Assembly: GCA_021816165.1 (NCBI GenBank)
Contig: JAKAYZ010000062.1
Location: forward strand, 1 to 8,076
Source: Planctomycetota bacterium
GTDB lineage: Bacteria > Planctomycetota > Phycisphaerae > WQYP01
DNA length: 8,076 nt
Direction of reading: 5' to 3'
Shown: piece by piece, positions 1 through 6,770 of the stretch
Layout: each line of letters opens with the position of its first letter
Numbering within the stretch: the first letter of the stretch is position 1
Position numbers and translations under genes: made by a program
The notes under the pieces: generated by a model
Told to the model about the DNA's origin: nothing
What the model saw: only the letters and a program-made list of their open reading frames with translations
The model's database searches: none

Positions 1-85
1 TCTGCGTTTACACTGCCACTGGCAATGTTGTGGAAGTTGTTATTTTAATCATGGCAGGACGCACAGCCATGCGGAGTTATTCCTG
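1..85 (+). other. Leader of the operon, possibly with the 3' tail of an upstream gene
   Basis: Two reading frames are open from the window edge. One runs from base 3 and stops at a TGA (84-86) that overlaps the hyfB ATG as TGATG, a typical translational-coupling arrangement; its last residues read MAGRTAMRSYS. The other runs from base 1 to a TAA at 46-48 and is hydrophobic (SAFTLPLAMLWKLLF). Either could be the end of an upstream gene, or neither; too little is visible to decide or to name it. No -35/-10 promoter pair stands out. A GGAG at 73-76, nine bases before base 86, serves hyfB. Confidence 0.25.
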
Positions 86-2056
86 ATGAATATGTTGATC
101 CTGATTATCGTGGTGGTCAGCTTGATCTGCAGTGGTGTTCCCGGACTGTTTTTTCATCGCCGCAGCGCGATCGGTCAGCAACTGGCAACGCTGATGAACG
201 TAGCGGCCTCGACCATCGGCATGGCCGCAGTACTCTTCCATGATATTCTGCCGGCGCCGGCAGAAGGATGGCACCCAGCCTGTTTGTTGCCCATTGGGAA
301 GCTGGCCCTGAGCCTTGACGATATCAGCGCATGGTTTTTACTGCCCATTTTTTTTATTTCCGCCCTCGGATCGATTTATGGTCTGGGCTACTGGCCGCAA
401 CGGAAGCACCCCGCCGACGGCCCAAAGCTCCGTCTGTGCTGGGGGTTGATGTCCGGTGCGATGGTTCTGGTGGTGCTGGCGGCCAACAGTGTTGCGTTCC
501 TTATGGCGTGGGAAATCATGGCGTTGTCGGGTTATTTTCTGCTGACGACCGAGGATGGCCGGCCCGAGGTGCGCCATTCGGGTTGGGTCTACTTTATCGC
601 CACGCATTTAGGGACTCTGTGCCTGATCGCCTTTTTTGTTCTGCTGCGAATCTATTCCGGGTCGTTTCGTCTCTGGCCGACGGAGATGGTCGGAATGCCC
701 GCAACGATCTTGGCCAGCTTATTTATCCTGGGGCTGGTCGGTTTTGGTTTCAAGGCGGGGCTGGTTCCGCTGCACGTATGGCTACCGGCCGGCCATGCCA
801 ACGCTCCCAGTCACGTATCGGCACTGTTTTCCGGCGTGATGCTCAATATGGGTATCTATGGCATTTTGCGGGTGGTGGTTATCGCGGGCAAGCCTCCGAT
901 CTGGTGGGGCGTTGTGTTGATCAGTGTGGGTATGTTATCGGCATTGTCGGGCATCACGTGGGCGCTGGCGCAGAGGGATTTCAAGCGGCTGCTGGCGTAC
1001 AGCAGCATCGAAAACATCGGCATCATCACAACTGGCTTGGGGCTGGCGGCGCTGGGGTTGTCCAGGCAGCAGTTCATTTGGGTGACGCTCGGACTGGGCG
1101 GAGCCTTGCTGCATACGCTTAACCATAGTCTGTTCAAGCCACTGCTGTTCATGGGGGCGGGCGGGATTCTTCATGAGGCTCATACGCGTGATATGGAATC
1201 CCTGGGGGGGCTGGCTGCTCGTATGCCGGCAGTTTTCGGCTTGATGCTGGTAGGCTCGGTTGCCATTGTGGCTCTCCCGCCTTTGAATGGTTTTGTCAGC
1301 GAATTGCTGATTTATCTAGGCTTTTTTCACACCGTGCACGGGTCGACAGTTGCGAGTTGGGCGGCTTGGGCGGTTCCCGTGCTGGCCATGGTCGGGGCCA
1401 TTGCGATGATGACGTTTGTTAAACTCACGGCCACCTGTTTTGCAGGCAAGCCGCGCACCGCTGCCGCGGCTGGTGCCCATGATCCCGATGCGGCGATGTT
1501 AGGTCCCATGATCCTGCTGGCGGTAGCGTGTTTGCTGGTGGGTGTCTTCCCGGCCTTGCTGGCAGGATTGCTGGATCACGCTATTGCTGCATGGGTGCCC
1601 TGGCACCGGAGTATCCCGTTGGCCAGCATACTTAATTTGTGGTGGATTACCGCTGTGGCCTTGCCGCTGCTGATTTTCGCCCTGGGAATCACCTGGTGGA
1701 TTCAGCGTTGGCGAGGAGGGTTGGTCCAAAAGACCGTGGGTACGTGGGATTGCGGCTACGCCGCCCCCAGCAGCCGGATGCAGTACACGGGTTCCTCGCT
1801 GGTGGAGACGATGGCCGCGAGGTTCGGGCGAATCTTGTGGCGGCGTGAGCAGAGGCCTGAGGTCAAGGGCATTTTTCCGCCGGCCACCGGCTTTGCCTGC
1901 GATACCCCGGATCCGCTTTTGGATCGGATATTGGAACCTGTTTTGAAGAAGGTCGGAAAGTTGCTGGAATCCGCGCGGATATTGCAAAGCGGAGCCGCTC
2001 AGTTGTACCTGCTTTATATACTGTTAATTGTCTTGATATTGCTGATGATTACATAA
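86..2056 (+). CDS. hyfB: Antiporter-like membrane subunit HyfB (NuoL/NuoM family)
   Basis: This is a 656-residue integral membrane protein with about fifteen hydrophobic segments, matching the length of HyfB/HycC. Family role: proton or cation translocation in the membrane arm of group 4 hydrogenases and related complexes. Diagnostic features are visible in order: a membrane glutamate in the AWEIMALSGYF segment (E143); the antiporter signature FKAGLVPLHVWLPAGHANAP with K223 and H230; the AYSSIENIG helix near 304-312; a second membrane lysine K351 in NHSLFKPLLF; and E406 in NGFVSELL. The C-terminal extension has the HyfB-type TWDCGYAAPSSRMQY motif at about 553-567 and a final hydrophobic helix after QSGAAQLYLLY. 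The start is chosen from GGAG at 73-76; a second ATG at 92 would remove only two residues. It is the first visible gene of the operon, 27 nt before hyfC. The subunit assignment is firm; the ion pumped cannot be read from the sequence. Confidence 0.93.
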   Translation: MNMLILIIVVVSLICSGVPGLFFHRRSAIGQQLATLMNVAASTIGMAAVLFHDILPAPAEGWHPACLLPIGKLALSLDDISAWFLLPIFFISALGSIYGLGYWPQRKHPADGPKLRLCWGLMSGAMVLVVLAANSVAFLMAWEIMALSGYFLLTTEDGRPEVRHSGWVYFIATHLGTLCLIAFFVLLRIYSGSFRLWPTEMVGMPATILASLFILGLVGFGFKAGLVPLHVWLPAGHANAPSHVSALFSGVMLNMGIYGILRVVVIAGKPPIWWGVVLISVGMLSALSGITWALAQRDFKRLLAYSSIENIGIITTGLGLAALGLSRQQFIWVTLGLGGALLHTLNHSLFKPLLFMGAGGILHEAHTRDMESLGGLAARMPAVFGLMLVGSVAIVALPPLNGFVSELLIYLGFFHTVHGSTVASWAAWAVPVLAMVGAIAMMTFVKLTATCFAGKPRTAAAAGAHDPDAAMLGPMILLAVACLLVGVFPALLAGLLDHAIAAWVPWHRSIPLASILNLWWITAVALPLLIFALGITWWIQRWRGGLVQKTVGTWDCGYAAPSSRMQYTGSSLVETMAARFGRILWRREQRPEVKGIFPPATGFACDTPDPLLDRILEPVLKKVGKLLESARILQSGAAQLYLLYILLIVLILLMIT

Positions 2057-2083
2057 GGACCGCCGCCAACAGCGAAATCGATC

Positions 2084-3001
2084 ATGAATATATTAGCTTC
2101 AATATGCTTTCAGGTTGTACTGCTGGCACTGCTGCCGCCCTTGCTCCTGGGGATCATCAATAAGACGAAAGCTGCGTTTGCCGGGCGGCGCGGTCCACCG
2201 GTGCTGCAGGTGTACTACGATCTGCTGCGTCTGATGAAAAAAAATGTAGTCATCAGTTCCACCACCACCTGGATTTTTCTGGCTGCTCCCCTGGTCAGCG
2301 TTGTCAGTGTGGTATTGGCGGGACTGATGGTACCGCTGGGCCCGACGCCGGCCCCCATTCATTTCACAGGTGATCTGATTATGTTTGCCTATTTGCTGGC
2401 GTTGGGACGCTTTTTCACGACGCTGGCAGCCCTGGACACCGGGTCATCATTTGAAGGTATGGGTGTGGCGCGGGAATTCACTTTTGCCTGTTTTTCCGAG
2501 CCGGCTCTGTTTTTGGCATTGCTGGTGCTGGTGAAGCTTTCTGGTGCGTTGAGCTTGTCCGCGATGCTGCTGCCGGCAAGCCATGTCCGTATCGGATCAA
2601 CGGCCTCCGCGGCGCTGGTGCTGGTGGCGGTAAGCCTGTTTGTGGTGCTGCTGGCGGAGACTTCCCGCATTCCCGTAGATGATCCAAATACCCATCTGGA
2701 GCTGACCATGATCCATGAAGTCATGGTGCTGGATAACAGCGGCCCGCTGTTGGGAGCCCAAATTTATGCCTCCTCGGTGAAGCTCATGATCCTGGCTGCA
2801 TTTTTACTTCATGTCGTGCTGCCGTTGGATCCCGCATTGGTCGGGCGCGATTGGGGCCTCATGTTTGTGGGGCTGGTGGCGGTGGCGGGAATTATCGGAG
2901 CGGTGGAATCGCTCATGGCCAGATTGCAATTGCGGTTCGTGCCGACGCTGCTGGTGGCGGCGTGTCTTTTGAGCGGCTTTGGATTTTTATTGATTCTGTA
3001 A
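2084..3001 (+). CDS. hyfC: Membrane anchor subunit HyfC/HycD (NuoH family)
   Basis: This 305-residue protein has about eight hydrophobic segments, the usual size for HyfC/HycD. In this superfamily the subunit docks the soluble arm to the membrane arm and links redox chemistry to ion movement. Visible signatures are RRGPPVLQVYYDLLRL at 35-50, the ALDTGSSFEGMGVAREF loop at 116-132, E139-P140 after it, and the acidic AETSRIPVDDPNTHLEL stretch from 191, followed by HEVMVLDNSGP. These acidic loop residues (E192, D199, D200, E206, E212) sit where NuoH-type proteins face the large and small subunits. The start is forced: the hyfB TAA at 2054-2056 lies in the same frame and no other start codon occurs before 2084. 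There is no good Shine-Dalgarno close to the ATG; the nearest AAGGA (2055-2059) is about 24 bases away and overlaps the hyfB stop, so translation may depend on coupling to hyfB. Confidence 0.93.
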   Translation: MNILASICFQVVLLALLPPLLLGIINKTKAAFAGRRGPPVLQVYYDLLRLMKKNVVISSTTTWIFLAAPLVSVVSVVLAGLMVPLGPTPAPIHFTGDLIMFAYLLALGRFFTTLAALDTGSSFEGMGVAREFTFACFSEPALFLALLVLVKLSGALSLSAMLLPASHVRIGSTASAALVLVAVSLFVVLLAETSRIPVDDPNTHLELTMIHEVMVLDNSGPLLGAQIYASSVKLMILAAFLLHVVLPLDPALVGRDWGLMFVGLVAVAGIIGAVESLMARLQLRFVPTLLVAACLLSGFGFLLIL

Positions 3002-3006
3002 GGGGG
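3001..3006 (+). promoter_or_regulatory. Ribosome binding site that sets the hyfE start
   Basis: AGGGGG lies over the last base of the hyfC stop codon and sits eight bases before the ATG at 3015. It favours that ATG over the in-frame GTG at 3006, which would leave no room for a binding site. Confidence 0.6.
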
Positions 3007-3014
3007 TGTCCCTG

Positions 3015-3656
3015 ATGATTATGATTCTTAATGCCATCCTGGTGCTGGTGATACTTATCAATCTTTTCGCGCTGGGAACCAGCCGCATGAAGGCCCTGAT
3101 ACATGCCGCGGCATTGCAGGGCGTGCTGCTGGGACTCCTGCCTCCCCTGGTCGTCAAAGATGTCGGAGTTGTGCCGGTGCTGATGGCCGTAATAACCATT
3201 GTGCTTAAGGGTATAGTCATTCCCAGCATGCTGCTCAAGGCACTGCGCGATGCCCAGGTGAAACGGGAGGTCGAACCGCTGATTGGGTTTATGCCCAGCA
3301 TCCTGCTGGGGGCAACGGCAACTGCCGTGGCATTGGCTTTGGCCGGCCATCTGGCTCCGGCGCATAGTCCGCTGGGGCTGCTCGTGATTCCCACCTCCAT
3401 TTCGATGCTTTGTACTGGCTTCCTGCTGTTAACCACTCGGGTAAAAGCGGTGACGCAGGTTATTGGCTTTCTGCTGCTGGAAAATGGCATTTTTGTGTTC
3501 GGGCTGCTGTTACTGTCCGCCATTCCCTATCTGGTGGAGTTGGGAGTGCTGCTGGATCTATTTGTCGGCATCTTTGTCATCAGCATTATCATCCACCATA
3601 TTAACCGTGCGTTTGCCTCCCAGGATACCCGCCGGCTTTCTTCATTGAAGGGATGA
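3015..3656 (+). CDS. hyfE: Membrane subunit HyfE (NuoK-like C-terminal half)
   Basis: From the ATG at 3015 this is a 213-residue, very hydrophobic protein, almost the length I recall for E. coli HyfE. The C-terminal half resembles NuoK: a membrane glutamate in GFLLLENGIFVFG (E156), followed by E175 in PYLVELGVLLDLF and D181. The N-terminal half holds a membrane lysine in TIVLKGIVIP (K65). It ends in SSLKG, like the ALKG end I recall for E. coli HyfE. Known role of the family: a small membrane-arm subunit between the NuoH-like anchor and the antiporter subunits, probably part of the charge-relay path. A GTG at 3006 would add three residues but conflicts with the ribosome binding site. It lies 13 nt after hyfC and 7 nt before hyfF. 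Confidence 0.88.
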   Translation: MIMILNAILVLVILINLFALGTSRMKALIHAAALQGVLLGLLPPLVVKDVGVVPVLMAVITIVLKGIVIPSMLLKALRDAQVKREVEPLIGFMPSILLGATATAVALALAGHLAPAHSPLGLLVIPTSISMLCTGFLLLTTRVKAVTQVIGFLLLENGIFVFGLLLLSAIPYLVELGVLLDLFVGIFVISIIIHHINRAFASQDTRRLSSLKG

Positions 3657-3663
3657 TTGATCC

Positions 3664-5220
3664 ATGGACGTTCTTGCCCTGATTCTGGTTTGTCCGGTCG
3701 CCGCCGTGCTGGCGGCAATGATTCCCTCCAACCGTTGGAGGCCATGGATACTGCCGGCCGCGGCGGTAGTACATTTAAGCTTAGTGGGGCTTATCCTGCT
3801 TAGCTGGGGTGTGCCGGTAAAAGCGCCGCCTGGTCTCACGACGGGCGACAGGCTCGCCGTCACGACCGCGACAATGCGACCCAGCGCCGGCGCAGAGTCC
3901 ATCGCCAGGGTTGTTCCTCCTGATTCCAGCGGCATCATGCTATCCAATTGGCTGGGAATTGATCCGCCGGGGCGGGTGGTACTGCTGCTGGCCAGCATGT
4001 TATTTGTGGCCTGCGCCTTTTATACGGTCGGCTATCTGCAAGATCACATCGAACATATCAATCGCGTGTTTTGTGTATGTTTTCTGTCATTTCTTGGGGC
4101 GATGACACTGGTGATATGCACCAATAACCTGGGGTTGATGTGGGTGGCCATGGAGGCCACCACGTTAAGTTCCGCTCCGCTGATCTATTTTAATCATACG
4201 CAGAACTCGATTGAAGCAACGTGGAAATACCTGCTTCTATGTTCCGTGGGCATTGCGCTGGCTTTGCTGGGATCATTTTTTGTGGCGTACGCCGCCGTCG
4301 TTCACGGACTTTCACCTTCCTTAAAAATTGCGGATTTGCTGCGACAAGCCCCGGCGATGGATAAGCAGTGGCTGAAAGCTGGTTTCGTGTTGTTGCTGGT
4401 CGGCTACGGCACCAAAATGGGGCTGGCTCCCATGCACTCCTGGCTGCCCGATGCTCATGGTGAAAGCCCATCTCCGGTTTCTGCGATGTTCTCCGGTGCG
4501 CTCATCAGCACGGCCTTTCTGATGGTGGTACGGTCCCAGCACATTCTATCTGTGGCTGGCGACGGTGCTTATGCTTCCCGCCTGCTGATTCTGCTGGGGC
4601 TCTTGTCGATGGCTTTTGCGGCCATCTTCATGGTTGGCCAGAAGGACCTTAAACGGATGTTGGCTTATTCCAGTGTGGAACACATGGGAATTTTAGCTTT
4701 GGGGCTGGGTATTGGCGGCATTGCCTTGCTGGGGGCCATGCTGCACGTACTTACGAATGGGTTTACCAAAGGGTCGCTTTTTTTGTCTGTCGGCAACCTT
4801 GACCGCGCCTACGGCAGCAAAACCATTCCTGAAGTGCGCGGTGCGATGCGGCGGCTGCCGCTTTCCGGGGTGGTATTTCTGCTGGGCTTCCTAGCCATCA
4901 CCGGATCGCCACCATTTGGTCCGTTTATCAGCGAACTGATCATTCTTTATGGAACCTTTATGGCGGGGCATTTCCTGATCGGCGCGACGTTTTTGGGATT
5001 GCTATTGATTATTTTTATTGGTATGGGGCGCACCGTGCTCGCGGCCACGCAGGGTTCCGTGTCCGCCGCCGGCCGGAGGAATCATTTCCATGACGGCATT
5101 CTCAGCGGCATGCCCGTGCTGGCGTGTTTGCTGATTGTACTGCTGTTGGGCCTCTATATTCCGCCCCCACTCTGGGGCCTGTTGCACCACGCCGCTCATT
5201 ATCTGGAGGCCAAGCCATGA
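3664..5220 (+). CDS. hyfF: Antiporter-like membrane subunit HyfF (NuoM/NuoN family)
   Basis: This 518-residue membrane protein has about fourteen hydrophobic segments. It carries the ion-translocation signatures of the Mrp/NuoLMN family: membrane glutamate E164 in WVAMEATTLSS; K251 and H258 in GTKMGLAPMHSWLPDAHGE, followed by SPSPVSAMFSGAL; the helix QKDLKRMLAYSSVEHMG at 326-342; H361 and K369 in HVLTNGFTKGSLF; and E424 in FGPFISELI. It is the second antiporter-type subunit of the operon, and no HyfD-like third one is present. The start follows GAAGGGA at 3647-3653 with a 10-base gap. The gene overlaps hyfG by 4 nt (ATGA). Oddity: between the first two hydrophobic segments and the next one, around residues 52-95, there is a polar loop rich in Thr, Ala, Gly and Pro that looks longer than in E. 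coli HyfF as I recall it. Confidence 0.93.
   Translation: MDVLALILVCPVAAVLAAMIPSNRWRPWILPAAAVVHLSLVGLILLSWGVPVKAPPGLTTGDRLAVTTATMRPSAGAESIARVVPPDSSGIMLSNWLGIDPPGRVVLLLASMLFVACAFYTVGYLQDHIEHINRVFCVCFLSFLGAMTLVICTNNLGLMWVAMEATTLSSAPLIYFNHTQNSIEATWKYLLLCSVGIALALLGSFFVAYAAVVHGLSPSLKIADLLRQAPAMDKQWLKAGFVLLLVGYGTKMGLAPMHSWLPDAHGESPSPVSAMFSGALISTAFLMVVRSQHILSVAGDGAYASRLLILLGLLSMAFAAIFMVGQKDLKRMLAYSSVEHMGILALGLGIGGIALLGAMLHVLTNGFTKGSLFLSVGNLDRAYGSKTIPEVRGAMRRLPLSGVVFLLGFLAITGSPPFGPFISELIILYGTFMAGHFLIGATFLGLLLIIFIGMGRTVLAATQGSVSAAGRRNHFHDGILSGMPVLACLLIVLLLGLYIPPPLWGLLHHAAHYLEAKP
5205..5209 (+). promoter_or_regulatory. Ribosome binding site that sets the hyfG start
   Basis: GGAGG lies inside the end of hyfF, seven bases before the ATG at 5217. 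The frame is open further upstream (to an ATG at 5124), but that extension overlaps the end of hyfF and does not resemble the family, so 5217 is the start. Confidence 0.75.
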
Positions 5221-6749
5221 GCATTCACCGTAACCTGCCGGCGCTTATCGCCGGTCGGGCCATCAAGCGGCAGGCCATCCCCGATTTGCCCGTGGAAAAA
5301 TTCCAACAGGCCATTCTGGAAGCAGTGGGGGAGGGTTGGCGCGTGGCTTCATTTTTCGGCTCGCCGGATGCGAGCGGCACCCTGCATGTGTATGTGGTTC
5401 TGGCGGACGATCACGGATCTCATTTGTATGTGGGTTCCACCACCCTTTTTAACCACGAGTATCCCTCCTTAACTCCCCGTTGCACGCAGGTCCATCTGTT
5501 TGAACGAGAACTGGCGGAACAGTGCCAGGTGAAGGTTACAGGCCATCCGTGGCTTAAACCTTTGCGTTTTCAGTCGCCGATATTTTCTCTTTCGCACCCT
5601 GGTGCAGTCGCGGAATCGCGCGGGCACCCGTTGCCGGGCGTGATGGATTTTTATGAGGTTGCGGGCCAGGAGGTGCATGAAGTGGCGGTCGGCCCGGTTC
5701 ATGCCGGCGTGATTGAGCCGGGGCATTTCCGCTTCCAATGCCATGGCGAGCGGATATTTCATCTGGAAATATCGCTGGGATACCAGCACCGTGGTGTCGA
5801 GCGTGCCCTGATCGGTGGACCGAATAATCGCAGTATCCATTATGCCCAGACCCTGTGTGGTGATACGACCATCGGACACAGCACTGCATATTGCCAGGTG
5901 ATTGAAGGCCTGGCAAAATGCCAGAAAACTGCCCGGGCCCAGACCATTCGCGCCATTGCCTTGGAATTGGAGCGGCTGGCCAATCATGTCGGCGATCTGG
6001 GAGCCATGAGTGGTGATGTTGGATTTCTGCCCACCGCGTCCCACTGCGGTCGGTTGCGGGGTGAATTTCTGAATATGACCGCCACGCTTTGTGGAAGCCG
6101 GTTTGGTCGCGGCCTGATCTGTCCCGGCGGGGTGCGTTTTGATCTTGATGCCAACGCCGTCAGCGGCCTGCTGGGAAAATTGGATCTTTGCAGCCGTCAA
6201 ACCCGCCAGGCGGTTGAATTGCTCTGGAATGCTTCTTCCGTGATGGCCCGGTTTGAGGAAATTGGTGTCGTGTCCAAGACCATTGCAGCGGAACTTGGAA
6301 TGGTGGGGCCTGCGGCCCGGGCTTGCGGCCTTTCACGCGATGCCCGCCATGATCACCCCTCCGGGCTGTTTCGCTTCACACATATTCCCGTATCCTTGTG
6401 GGACAGCGGCGATGTTTTTGCCCGTGCGTATCTCCGTTGGCTGGAAATTCAGCGGTCCCTGGATTTCATTCAGACCCAACTGCGGTCTCTGCCGGCGGGA
6501 AGCATTTCCGGCGCGGTCGGCAACCTCTCGCCGGATCACCTGGCTGTGGCCATGGTCGAAGGATGGCGCGGTGAGGTGTGCCACGTGGCACTGACCAACG
6601 CCACCGGCCAATTTGAGCGTTACAAGGTGACAGACCCGTCATTTCATAATTGGGCGGGCTTAGCCATGGCCGTGCGCGCTGGGGAGATTTCTGATTTTCC
6701 GCTATGTAACAAAAGTTTTTCTCTCTCTTATTGCGGCCACGATTTGTAG
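5217..6749 (+). CDS. hyfG: Fused NuoC-NuoD-like large subunit HyfG lacking the [NiFe] site
   Basis: This 510-residue soluble subunit belongs to the HycE/HyfG family. Residues 1 to about 115 form the NuoC-like domain (30-kDa subunit type), ending in HPWLKPLR. After a linker, residues from about 150 form the NuoD/hydrogenase large-subunit domain, opened by VGPVHAGVIEPGHFRF. At the first metal motif it reads LCGDTTIGHSTAY (C214, T217, H221), where HycE has VCGICGFAHSTAY as I recall it. At the C terminus it reads SLSYCGHDL, where HycE has DPCYSCTDR; an ungapped alignment puts S504 and G507 at the cysteine positions, with C506 one residue off. Three of four nickel ligands are therefore absent. The chain stops at L510, the position where mature hydrogenases are cut, so no maturation tail exists. 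Conserved blocks such as LELERLANHVGDLGA, PGGVRFDL and HDHPSGLF are intact and the frame is unbroken, so this is a working protein with another role, not a decayed gene. Best fit: the large subunit of an Ehr complex. Confidence 0.92.
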   Translation: MSIHRNLPALIAGRAIKRQAIPDLPVEKFQQAILEAVGEGWRVASFFGSPDASGTLHVYVVLADDHGSHLYVGSTTLFNHEYPSLTPRCTQVHLFERELAEQCQVKVTGHPWLKPLRFQSPIFSLSHPGAVAESRGHPLPGVMDFYEVAGQEVHEVAVGPVHAGVIEPGHFRFQCHGERIFHLEISLGYQHRGVERALIGGPNNRSIHYAQTLCGDTTIGHSTAYCQVIEGLAKCQKTARAQTIRAIALELERLANHVGDLGAMSGDVGFLPTASHCGRLRGEFLNMTATLCGSRFGRGLICPGGVRFDLDANAVSGLLGKLDLCSRQTRQAVELLWNASSVMARFEEIGVVSKTIAAELGMVGPAARACGLSRDARHDHPSGLFRFTHIPVSLWDSGDVFARAYLRWLEIQRSLDFIQTQLRSLPAGSISGAVGNLSPDHLAVAMVEGWRGEVCHVALTNATGQFERYKVTDPSFHNWAGLAMAVRAGEISDFPLCNKSFSLSYCGHDL

Positions 6750-6770
6750 TTTTTACACAAGGCTGACATC

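Noticed and set aside
1..85. Promoter for the operon
   Set aside because: AT-rich bases near 38-50 suggest a -10 element, but no matching -35 at a good distance is seen, and the leader may be part of an upstream gene.
331..1122. A 263-codon plus-strand reading frame inside hyfB
   Set aside because: It overlaps hyfB fully in another frame, lacks family features and reads like low-stop GC-rich shadow sequence; the hyfB frame carries every conserved motif.
5124..5216. N-terminal extension of hyfG by 31 residues
   Set aside because: It would overlap the end of hyfF by about 97 bases; GGAGG before 5217 and the ATGA overlap point to the later start.
5469..6200. A 243-codon minus-strand frame opposite hyfG
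   Set aside because: It lies wholly antisense to the conserved large-subunit domain and shows no recognisable motif, so it is a shadow.
5217..6749. Active formate hydrogenlyase or hydrogenase-4
   Set aside because: The gene order fits, but three nickel ligands and the maturation tail are missing from the large subunit.
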